This document shows, in pieces, positions 37,501 to 47,056 of a stretch of DNA of 64,000 nucleotides. Source of the DNA: Ricinus communis (taxonomy: Eukaryota; Streptophyta; Magnoliopsida; Malpighiales; Euphorbiaceae); the NCBI RefSeq assembly GCF_019578655.1, contig NC_063262.1:20157582-20221581 (forward strand), read 5' to 3'. The translations under genes and the position numbers were made by a program. Numbering within the stretch: the first letter of the stretch is position 1; each line of letters opens with the position of its first letter. The notes beneath the pieces were generated by a model, which was given only the letters and a program-made list of their open reading frames with translations, did not search any database and was not told the DNA's origin.

Positions 37501-39686
37501 TTCATAGCCTATACAAGCAGCTAGTTAGCTCAGGCCATGCTTTTGGGGCAAAACGTTGGGTAGCTACCTTAGACAGGCAATGCGAGCGCCTTGCAAGTGC
37601 CATGGCAACTAACATTCCCACTGGTGAAGTTGGTGGTAATACTAATTATTCCTCGTTATAATTATGAACTAAAGATAACTTATTAGTTTCACCAAAAAAA
37701 AAAAAAGATAACTTGTTAGAGAAAAAAAAGTGTATGATGGGAGCAATCTTATTCTCATATAATAATGAAACACGACACCATTCAATATATGGTAGAATGG
37801 ACAATGTTTTTTTTTGAAGATTTATATAATGGGGGGAGTAAAATATAGTGTTAAGAAAAACCTATTGTACTGTTGGTAAGGTGGTTGTAGTTAAGTTCGA
37901 CAAATCTAATGACTTAGAATATTTACAATATCGGCATCGTTTGAAACCGAATCAATTGCGCAGCTCCCAAAACAGTTGATGTATATATGTTAATGTTGCA
38001 GTGATAACAAATCAAGAAGGGAGGAAGAGTATGTTGAAGCTGGCGGAGAGAATGGTGATAAGCTTTTGTGCTGGAGTGAGTGCATCCACTGCGCATACAT
38101 GGACAACACTATCAGGAACTGGGGCTGATGATGTAAGGGTGATGACACGAAAAAGTGTGGATGATCCTGGGAGACCCCCAGGGATTGTGCTTAGTGCTGC
38201 AACTTCCTTCTGGCTTCCAGTTCCACCAAAAAGGGTTTTTGATTTTCTTCGTGACGAGAACTCTCGAAATCAGGTAGATGAATTCTAACTTAGAACTGCT
38301 TTGCTCTTTGTTTGGAAGAGGAAAAAGTAAAAAGAAAGAAGAACATAGGAAAAATGGGTGGAAAATAATTCAAAAGTTTCCTTTTGTACCATATATTCTA
38401 AATTTCCAAATTGAAAAGAAAGTACACCTTTCTAGTTTTAAAAACTTTCTCCATTTTATATTTTTTCTTTCATCCAAACAAAAGATAGACAAACAATGCC
38501 CCAGTATTTTCTTTCTCTTCCATTTTCTACTCTTCCATAGTTTCCTCTCCCAATTTTCTTTGCTCCCAAATAGTGTTCCAGCTCAAAAAGAAAAAAAATA
38601 AAATAAAACATGGAGTTGAATCCGCAAGAGCTACAAGGTAAAATGGTTAAGTTGTGTGAAATCTTTAGCTAACTCATTATTTTTTATGAGCTATGTAAGT
38701 TATTAAATATTATGTACCATATATATGTTTATTATCCATATTTAATTAAAAATGAAAACTAAAACAAATGCACATATATTACTTGAAAAGATTTGTTTCA
38801 AGGCCTCTGAAAAATTAGGTGACAGGCAACTGTGCAATTCATGTGTTTGAACTAATATGGGGATTGAAAGATATATGTTTTAATTCCTTGAAGCAATCTG
38901 ACCATAGATATAATCCCATTAGTATTATTATGCAAGGCTCAGGAACCAAAATGTACCTCTCAAGCTAATTATGTACAATACAATAATTGTGCCTTTTTTT
39001 TTTGAAAAAATAAAATAAAATAAACTGCACTATCTTTGAATTAAATTGGCAATCCTGTCGGAGTGGATCTAATTATCCAGCTTTTTTGGTCATGCTTGCA
39101 GTGGGATATTCTATCGAATGGCGGGGTTGTCCAAGAAATGGCACACATTGCTAATGGCAGGGATACAGGAAACTGTGTGTCTCTTCTTCGAGTAAATGTA
39201 AGTACCACACAGGTATTTGTCACCTATTATCCAGTTATATTACATCAGCAGCTTACAGGTACATTTCAATCTGTAAGTCTTCATTGACCCCAAATGATGT
39301 TTCAACAATTTTAGAGTGCGAATTCGAGCCAGAGCAACATGCTGATTTTGCAAGAGAGTTGCACAGATCCAACAGCCTCTTTTGTCATCTATGCGCCTGT
39401 TGACATCGTCGCGATGAATGTGGTTCTTAATGGTGGGGATCCAGATTATGTAGCTCTTCTCCCCTCAGGATTTGCCATTCTTCCTGATGGGACCACTGCG
39501 CATGGTGGAGGCATTGGTGGTGAATCCGTGTCAGCAGGTGGATCTCTTCTGACTGTTGCTTTTCAGATACTGGTCGATTCAGTTCCTACAGCGAAACTAT
39601 CTCTTGGCTCGGTTGCAACTGTCAACAATTTGATCGCTTGTACTGTTGAGAGGATTAAGGCTGCTTTGTCGTGCGAGAATGCCTGA
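34599..39686 (+). CDS. HDG2: Class IV HD-ZIP transcription factor, HDG2-like
   Basis: Eleven coding exons: 34599-34703, 35408-35628, 35727-35844, 36117-36305, 36416-36856, 36975-37076, 37171-37371, 37461-37635, 38002-38273, 39102-39197 and 39315-39686. All junctions are GT-AG and phases agree, giving 763 residues. The homeodomain lies at about 92-150 with helix 3 WFQNKR. The leucine zipper-loop-zipper spans about 152-220 with the loop cysteines C182 and C185 (CPNCGG). The START domain is about 278-505, followed by the START-associated domain to the C-terminus. HD-ZIP IV proteins act in the nucleus, bind L1-box DNA as dimers and control epidermal fate, trichomes and stomata. The acidic [17 protein letters not shown] region and the central sequence favour HDG2 over ANL2 or GL2. 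The ATG at 34599 ([14 protein letters not shown]) gives the N-terminus usual in tree and rosid homologues. The gene seems intact. Confidence 0.93.
35399..35407 (+). promoter_or_regulatory. HDG2: Alternative in-frame start codon at the exon 2 acceptor
   Basis: The last nine bases of intron 1 read ATGTTCCAG and are in frame with exon 2. A transcript that starts in intron 1, or uses an upstream acceptor such as CTTCAG at about 35375, would begin MFQPNML. Arabidopsis HDG2 has a closely similar start (MFEPNML), while the spliced form uses the 34599 ATG. Confidence 0.5.
37671..37719 (+). mobile_element. Poly-A stub in HDG2 intron 8 with a 16-bp direct repeat
   Basis: AAAGATAACTTATTAG (37671-37686) recurs as AAAGATAACTTGTTAG (37704-37719), one mismatch in 16. 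Between them are TTTCACC and about ten adenines. As at 23783-23835, this is the footprint of a tiny target-primed retroinsertion, here inside an intron of an expressed-type gene. Confidence 0.5.
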
Positions 39687-40300
39687 GCTCCAAATTGTTT
39701 TATATTCATACAGGTAAGTTCCTTGTCCCTAGTCCTCGCAAAGCAGGGACTCTCGTGCAGTGAAGATGCTGATTTCATTTTTAACCAAACTTTGCAGCCC
39801 AACAGCTTGAGTTTTGTTCTCTTATTGATATTGTTAGTGCAGTTCTTAACTGAAGAAGGAAACAAAGAGAGGAAATGAGAAACAAAAAGATGTGAAGATT
39901 ATATATATAGAAAAGATGGAGAGAGAAGTCAAGAGCGCACCTCAGATGATCATTTTGCACTAAGGGATGGTTTTTGTTTAGGGTTAGAGGGAAACAGACT
40001 AAGCATTTCATCACTAGCGTTGAAATGAATTAGAGGTTCGGGTATTGACTTCTCCATATGAAAAAAAGAATCCTAAGTTATAATTAGACCTTATTGTACA
40101 AGGTTGAGCTATCTATCCCCTTTTCTTCCAACTTAACAATGTAGTTTAGAGAGGCAGCTACTGGGTTTTCCTTTGCTTTCCTTTTTGCTTTGTGCAAGTA
40201 GCTAATTAAATTCTGTCCTCTTTATTTCCTTCTTCAAGTTGTAGTGTGTGTTCTCTGAAGCATCAGTAAGTGGAAAAGAAGCTCACATTTACTGATAAAA
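39687..40300 (+). promoter_or_regulatory. HDG2: Probable 3' UTR of the homeobox gene with an intron
   Basis: Twenty-seven bases after the stop, ATACAG/GTAAGTT (39713/39714) is a strong donor and TTTGCAG (39791-39797) a strong acceptor, so 39714-39797 is a likely 84-bp 3' UTR intron. GCAAAG inside the intron (near 39737) can pair with CTTTGC at its 3' end. Conserved 3' UTR motifs and structures have been reported for HD-ZIP IV genes, but I cannot confirm this one. No sharp polyadenylation signal is seen before the C tract at 40309. Confidence 0.5.
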
Positions 40301-40308
40301 CATTTGCT

Positions 40309-40332
40309 CCCACCCCCCCCCCCCCCCCCCCA

Positions 40333-40357
<25 letters not shown>
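40309..40357 (+). repeat. Near-pure C tract (C3-A-C19-A-C25)
   Basis: Forty-nine bases with only two interrupting adenines. On the - strand this is a G tract able to form quadruplexes; on the + strand it could form an i-motif. It lies about 620 bp after the homeobox stop codon. Length is unreliable in assembled sequence. Confidence 0.9.
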
Positions 40358-40359
<2 letters not shown>

Positions 40360-40363
<4 letters not shown>

Positions 40364-42200
40364 TCCCATCTTAAGAGCTTTAAAAAATAGACTACTTTTC
40401 TTACTTGTCTTGTTAGTTTCTGGAGTCTTTCTTTTAGTATTTTGCCTTGTCCAGTTCTAGGTATGTTTCTTTACAGTTATTCTAAGCAATTTGTTGGGGA
40501 TTAGTAGTTGGTGATAATGGCAGCTGTTTTGCCTTCATATTCTTCTGCTGGAGCAAGCCTTCAACTGCCCTAAAATGAAATTGCTCTGTTCACTAGAAAT
40601 TCTTATATATACTTGGCAACTACATCATCTCTAAATAAAATCAATTACATGTTGTTCTTTATTAAATATTAATTTATTTATCATTATTAATTATCATAAT
40701 TAAAAACCAACTAATAAATAATATTATATATCATTATATAATTAATTTTATCTACACATTTAGATCTGATATACATTTATTAGAATATTTAGAACCGAAA
40801 CACCTAATATAACTCCATATACAGTACTAATAAATTCAGAAATTTCAAGCTTTGCTTTATCAATATTGGGTAAAATATTTTACCTGCTTTCAGCAGTATG
40901 TTTTCCATTTAAAACATTATAATTTAATACACGTGATTAATAGATTATTAATCTTGTCATGCCTCCATTATTCTATCATCTTGTAATGCAATCATGTCCA
41001 ATTCCTCTTATGCTTCTACTACAAAATCCTTTCTACTTTCTCTTGTTCCCTACTGTATTTTCTGATCACTTTCTTGCGGCACCATGGCCAGATTTTCATA
41101 TGCCCTTCTTGACAACCCAGAGGAATTTAATCCCTCTTGTATACTGGCGGTTGCCTTAAGCCAAGATTTTCATATATTAGTATTGGTGATTATTGTTTCA
41201 CTAATATTATGAAGGCCACTTTATTAATATATTCCTTTTATACATGCCCCATTCTCCTCTCAGATAACAAAGTTTAGCAAGTTTCATACTTTTTCTAGAC
41301 CTAACCAGAACGATGATCACTCCCTCTTTTCAATTTTGATAAATTGTTTTTTGTCTGACATAAAATACAGACCATTTTCTCTCTTTAAAGGTTAGTTTAA
41401 TGATTAAATATCTAAAATATCTTTTTGTTATATTTATATTAGTTTAATGATTAAGTATCTAAAATACCCTTCATTATAGTTATGTTAGTTTAATGAATAA
41501 ATATCTAAAATACCCTTCATTAATAAATATAAGTATTAACATTCATAATTAAGTTTCATTTTCTTAAATTCGAAATTGCATATTACTCTCTCTATACCGT
41601 AAGTGGCATTTTTTAGTGTTTCACTTGGATTAAGAAAACGATTATTAGGTTTAATTATAGAAAAAATTAGCTAAATGTGATTAAATTGCCCTTTTATAGA
41701 AATTGTCAAAATTTATTATATTTATTCCAATATTTCAAGTAATTCATTAATTTATCCACTTCCACCTTATCTTAATTATTATTTTCTTAGTTTTTTTTGA
41801 ACCCCGCTCTTTAGATCAAATTGATATGGAGCAAATGGGGCATTTTAATAAAATAAATCTGTCACTAATTCTAACTAATAAAGGTATACTAATAATAATA
41901 AATTGATAAAAATACCTTTAATATGTTTGGAGGAAAAACAAAGAGAAAATTTCTCTCCTCCATCTACAACAATTTCCTTCCATTTCTAATCATTTAATAC
42001 CTTGCCTTTCCCATGCAAGGATTAATGATTTCTGTTTATAAATTGATTTAGCTTCACACATGCATCAACCATCAAGATTTTGATAGAGATTTCACCAAAA
42101 AGAAAACTCTCCCGTTATGTGAACAGTTGACAGTAAGGATAAATCTTAAAGTCCTAATACCTCGACCTAATGCACAAAATTTAACAAAAGATTTAGCCAT
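40360..42200. other. AT-rich intergenic DNA with a possible MITE
   Basis: A triple tandem repeat of about 46 bp (41392, 41439 and 41485, each starting TTAGTTTAATGA) sits in a region with CTCCCTCTTTTCAATTTTGA at 41322 and TACTCTCTCTATACCGTAAG at about 41583. These are reminiscent of Stowaway/Mariner-type MITE ends. No gene is supported; the 66-codon frame at 40959-41159 has no domain. Confidence 0.4.
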
Positions 42201-42325
42201 TTATTTGCGTTAGGTAAAGCCTGATAGTCTTAAGGTCTCAACCCAAAGAAATCAATGGAACTGAGGAAAATGAAATTACAGGATCTCTTTATGAAGAATA
42301 TGCCAATGATGAAGATGATGAAAGT

Positions 42326-42502
42326 TGTTAACTATATTTAGTTAATTTGTTAGTGTAGAGATAAGTATGTATAAGCTGTAGTAGTTAGATGTTATTCTAA
42401 TTGTATTTTTTATTCTTGTAACAAACTTCTATATATATTCAGGTTGAATGAATAGAGAAAGAGGACGGAAATTAATCAATTATTAGAGTTTCATTATTCA
42501 CA
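42326..42502 (+). repeat. 5' LTR of the copia element
   Basis: 177 bp, from TGTTAACTATATTTAG to CATTATTCACA. It lacks about 34 bp present in the 3' LTR, where a GTAGTTAGA-GTTAT motif is repeated. Deletion here by slippage between the two motif copies is the simpler explanation. Confidence 0.9.
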
Positions 42503-42514
42503 TGGTATCAGAGC
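42503..42514 (+). other. tRNA-Met primer binding site
   Basis: TGGTATCAGAGC, complementary to the 3' end of initiator tRNA-Met and the standard minus-strand primer site of plant copia elements. It begins directly after the LTR. Confidence 0.9.
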
Positions 42515-42574
42515 AGCCGCTCACCATACTAAAAACAAATTTTTCAAATCAAAACTGAATCCCTAAACTAAATT

Positions 42575-43384
42575 ATGAGTACAGAAGATCCACCTCATAC
42601 TCAAATCACGAATCCGTCTTTGAATCAAATTATCATTCAACAAGATAATGTATCATTCCCTACCAGTGTTATACTGGACGAATCGAATTATTCTCTATGG
42701 TCACAGCTCATGGAGATGCATATTGAAGCACAGAATAAGATTGGGTGTTTAACCAGATCGGAAGCGAAGCCTGCAACTACAAATGTGAGATACTCTACCA
42801 AGATAACTGAGAATCAAAAGGTAAAGAGCTGGCTGATTGATTCGATGATACCTTCACTAATGCAACGTTTCATCAGACTTCCTACTGCCAAAGATGTTTG
42901 GGAGGCAGCAGCAAAAACATTTTACGATGGAACTGATGAAACGAGGTTATTCAAATTGAATCAGAAGTCTTTTGAAATCAAACAAGAGGGCAGACCATTG
43001 CCTACGTATTACTCTGAGTTGATGGAAATCTTCCAAGAGATAGATCATCGTACTCAGTCACATGAAGGCACAGTGGATGGAGTAGTAGCGTTGCATTCTG
43101 CCATGGCAAGACTACGCGTGCATATATTCCTCAGTGGGCTTGATTTAGACTTTGATCAAGTCCGAGGTGAGATTCTGCGCAAAGACCCTAAACTTGATTT
43201 GGAAAAAACATATGCTTATGTTCGAAGAGAAGATCAACAACGTAAGACAATGGGAGGAACAAATGCAACTATGGAGCCTACTGTATTTCAGGTTCAATGG
43301 AATTATGGAAAAAACAGGAAAAATGGAGCTGGAAAAAATAGTAACTTGCTGTGTGAACATTGTGGAGAGACTGGTCATACTTAA
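42575..43384 (+). pseudogene. Copia gag (broken by stop codons)
   Basis: A 269-codon open segment beginning with the ATG at 42575, 60 bases after the primer site. The N-terminal half (LDESNYSLWSQLMEMHIEAQ; WEAAAKTFYDGTDETRLFKL) is typical of the plant copia gag region, followed by TYYSELMEIFQEID. The CCHC zinc knuckle begins near residue 260 (CEHCGETGH). A TAA stop at 43382-43384 falls inside the knuckle before its last Cys, and a second stop at 43418-43420 follows in the same frame. Gag forms the cytoplasmic particle that packages element RNA. The frame is otherwise continuous into pol, so two point changes separate gag from protease. Confidence 0.88.
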
Positions 43385-43429
43385 CAGCGTTGTTATGAGA
43401 TCATTGGGTATCCAGATTAGTGGGACTTT

Positions 43430-44692
43430 ATGCAGAAACCCGGGAAGAAGGCTGTTGCAAAGACGGTTATAACTCATACAAATGGAGGAGAATCCAGAGA
43501 TTGTGAAAATCCTACTGCTCACGTTGCACTAGCAAGAAGTGTTGGTAAGAATACCCCCTTTACTCTTTTAAGATCGAATACCTGGATAATAGACATAGGT
43601 GCATATGATCATATGGTATGCAATTCTGATCGAATTCATTCTTTCATTCCATCCTCTCATTCTACCGTGTCAACAGCAAATGGACCCGAATGTATTGTTA
43701 GTGGAGAAGGATCCATTATTCTTTCAAAAAATCTGAATTTAAAATCTGTGTTGATTGTTCCTACACTGTCTTGTAACTTACTCTCGGTTGGACAAATAAC
43801 CTTGTCTCTTAACTGTACTGTAACTTTCTGGCCTTCATATTGTGTTTTTCAGGACATCCTGAATCGGGAGACTCTTGGTTATGGTGTTAAACGAGGCAAA
43901 CTTTATTATCTAGACTTGACCGAGACAGGAGGGAAGAAAATAAGTGAGGTTTACACGACTGAAAGCTCAAGTAATGCAATGGAAAGAATTTGGCTATGGC
44001 ATCGATGCCTTAGACATTTGTCATTTAGTTATTTGAAAAAATTAAAACCTGAATTGTTTGTTAATTTGGATGATTCCGTGTTTAATTGTGATGTGTGTGA
44101 ACTTGCTAAGAGCCACCGTGCTACTTATTTGCCTAGTTTTAATAAAAGTACTAAACCATTTGCTGTTATACATTCTGATGTTTGGGGTCCTGCAAAAATT
44201 CCTTCATTATCAGGTGCTAGATATTTCGTAACTTTTATAGACAAATGTACTCGTATGACTTGGATAACCTTACTTCGGAACAAAAGTGAGGTAAGTAAAG
44301 CTTTTTGTGATTTTTGGAATTTTATTAGAAATCAATATCGTACATCGGTTTTAGTCTGGCAAACCGATAATGCAAAGGAATTTATGGATAGTCATTTAAG
44401 TAATTTTTTAACTAAGAATGGTATTCGACATAATACCTTATGTACTTATACCTCTCAGCAAAATGGATTAGCGGAACGTAAGAATAGGCAAATTTTAGAA
44501 GTAGTTAGGGCATCTTTATTTGGAGTAAACATGCCTAGGTTGTTTTGGGGAGAAGCAGTAAAATCGGCAGTGTATTTGATAAATCGAACCCCGTCGAGTG
44601 TCTTAAATTTTCAAATTTCCCAGGCCAAATCTGGAACCCCGTATATTCTATTGCACTATTTTTACTCATGTCCCGAAACCACTTCAGAATAA
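43430..44692 (+). pseudogene. Copia protease and integrase segment
   Basis: A 420-codon segment in the gag frame. The aspartic protease site reads WIIDIGAYDHM, where the family normally has Ser or Thr between Asp and Gly, so activity is doubtful. The integrase zinc-binding region follows (LWHRCLRHLSF ... CDVCELAKSH). Next is the catalytic core with HSDVWGP, QTDNAKEF and QQNGLAERKNR supplying the D,D,E triad. The second motif has Ala where Gly is usual. Integrase inserts the cDNA. The frame is lost near 44650. In another frame, VKCVFVGYSDSQKGYRCYEP (44705-44770) continues the normal C-terminal part. Confidence 0.88.
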
Positions 44693-45329
44693 ATTAGAAC
44701 CCCGAGCTGTTAAGTGTGTGTTTGTAGGGTATTCTGATTCTCAAAAGGGTTACAGATGTTATGAACCTAATCAGAAAGAAATGTATATCAGTTTGGATGT
44801 TACGTTTAGAGAGTCTAATTTCTTTTACTCGCAGAATTCTATTCACTAGGGAGAGAGTGTGAGTGAGAGAAGTGTTTCAGATGTTTCAGAATTTGTAAAA
44901 CTTGATAGTTGTGATAGGGCTGACAGTGAAGAAGTGGAGAGATAAATGATTGTGGATACAGATAGGAGAAGTAATCAGTAAATTGTGGTGACACCTAGAG
45001 AAGGAGTCGAACAGGAACAAGAGCATTTGAGGTCGCCTATTTTAACACCATTTCCAGAGGAAACCGAACCTCAAGTCAATTCTCTTCCTACTGTTTCTGA
45101 AAATCTTGATACTTCCTCTTCTCTTCGGGATGGAGACATTAACTTAAATGATTCTATTTCAAGATATCTATAAAGATCAAATAAGGGTATTGCTCGAAAA
45201 CAATATGAACCGAATCTTAAGTCTAATGTCAAGTATCCTATTTGTAATTATGTGTCGCATAACCATTTATCAGATTATTATGCACTTAGCACTAGTGAAT
45301 TATCCGAGATTGCGATTCCTAATAGTGTG

Positions 45330-46838
45330 CAGGAGGCAATGCAAGACTTGAAATGGAAAGAGGCGATGGAGGAAGAGGTGAAAGCCCTAGAGAAGAATGC
45401 AACATGGGAGTTTATGAAATTACCATAGGGGAAGAATACGATTGGCTGTAAATGGATCTATACAGTGAAGCTTAAGGCAGATGGGAGTCTAGACAGGCGA
45501 AAAGCGAGACTGGTGGCGAAAGGATATGACTACCAGGAAACGTTTGCACCTGTGGCGAAACTTGGTACGATTTGAATACTGATTTCTATTGCAGCAACTA
45601 AAGGATGGGCATTAAGACAATTTGATGTAAAAAATGCTTTTTTACATGGTGATTTGGAGGAAGAAATATATATGGATGTACCACTTGGTATTAAGTTACT
45701 AGGATTAAATGTAGACAAAGTATGTAGGTTGAGGAAGTCCTTGTATGGGTTAAAACAATCGCCGAGAGCTTGGTTTGGTAAGTTAACTGTTGCTATGAAG
45801 AAATTTGGGTACAAACAAAGTGAATTTGATCACACTTTGTTTGTGAGAAGAAATGGAGTAACGGTTACGGCACTAATAGTTTATGTGGATGACATGGTTG
45901 TAACTGGTAATGACAATGCAGAGATAGAGAATCTGAAGGAAAACTTGGCTTCTGAGTTCGAATTAAAAGACTTGGGAAAGCTGAGGTATTTTTTGGGCAT
46001 TGAAGTGATAAGGTCGAGTGATGGCATATCTTTGTCGCAGCGTAAGTATGTGCTTGATATGCTTGAAGATATGGGTATGCTGAGATGTAAACCCTGCGAT
46101 ACTCCCATTGAGATGAACCATAGGTTAGGGATTTTTCCTAATCAAATTGCTGCGGATATTGGGAAGTATCAAAGGTTAGTAGGCAAATTAATTTACCTAT
46201 CGCATACCAGACCTGACATTGCCTATGCAACTAGTGTTCTTAGTAGATTTATGCATAATCCTAGTAATAAACATATGAATGCTTCATTTCGAGTCTTAAA
46301 GTACTTGAAGGGATCTCCTAGGAAGGGACTGCTTTTCTCAAAAAGCGATAATTTGAAGGTTGAAGGGTATACAAACGCTGATTGGGCAGGTGATATTACA
46401 ACTAGGAGGTTGACTTCAGGCTATTTTACCTTCGTTGGTGGGAATTTGGTGACATGGAAAAGCAAGAAACATAAGGTAGTTGCAAGATCGAGTGTTGAGG
46501 CAGAATTTAGAGGAATGGCTCATGGTGTGAGTGAGTTGTTATGGATTATGCGTGTATTGAATGAATTGGGTATGGTATTTGGAAAACCAGTAAAATTATT
46601 CTGTGATAATAAGGCAGCAATAGAGATTGCTCAGAATCCTGTACAGCATGATCGTACGAAACATATCGAAGTGGACAAACATTTCATAAAGGAGAAGCTG
46701 GACGAGAAAGTACTTTCATTTCCGTTCGTGAAGTCTAAGGATCAGTTAGCTAACGTTCTTACAAAAGCTGTGTCAAAGAAGGATTTTTCTGATGCCATTA
46801 ACAAGTTGGGCATGACAGATTATTACTTGCCAACTTGA
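45330..46838 (+). pseudogene. Copia reverse transcriptase and RNase H segment
   Basis: Reverse transcriptase starts near 45330 (KWKEAMEEEVKALEKNATWE). Two in-frame stops (about 45427 and 45574) interrupt its N-terminal part. From 45654 it is open for 394 codons: LRKSLYGLKQSPRAWF, the YVDDMVVTG catalytic motif, RPDIAYATSVLSRFM, then RNase H (EGYTNADWAGD ... SSVEAEFRGMAHG ... DNKAAIEIAQNP). The stop at 46836-46838 directly abuts the polypurine tract. Together these domains copy RNA to DNA and remove the RNA strand. Confidence 0.88.
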
Positions 46839-46845
46839 GGGGGAG
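46837..46845 (+). other. Polypurine tract of the copia element
   Basis: GAGGGGGAG directly before the TG of the 3' LTR; the plus-strand primer site. Confidence 0.85.
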
Positions 46846-47056
46846 TGTTAACTATATTTAGTTAATTTGTTAGTATAGAGATAAGTATGTATAAGCTGTA
46901 GTAGTTAGATGTTATTCTAATTGTATTTTTGATAAGGTTGCTTGTTACGTAAGTAGTTAGAAGTTATCCTTGTAACAAACTTCTGTATATATTCAGATTG
47001 AATGAATAGAGAAAGGGGATGAAAATTAATCAATTATTAGGGTTTCATTATTCACA
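46846..47056 (+). repeat. 3' LTR of the copia element
   Basis: 211 bp, TGTTAACTATATTTAG to CATTATTCACA. It contains an extra block starting GATAAGGTTGCTTGTTACGT that is missing from the 5' LTR. Confidence 0.9.

Larger units (their letters stand above)
42326..47056 (+). mobile_element. Complete, decayed Ty1/copia retrotransposon
   Basis: A 4731-bp element with 5' LTR 42326-42502, PBS 42503-42514, gag-pol 42575-46838, polypurine tract 46837-46845 and 3' LTR 46846-47056. The target duplication AAAGT lies at 42321-42325 and 47057-47061. Integrase precedes reverse transcriptase, the copia order. The two LTRs differ at seven positions in my hand alignment, all transitions, plus one 34-bp length difference. 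It sits inside the FAR1-type pseudogene in the same orientation. Confidence 0.93.

Noticed and set aside
38278..38601. A 107-codon + strand frame
   Set aside because: It lies inside intron 9 of the homeobox gene, is lysine- and phenylalanine-rich, and starts within the donor region.
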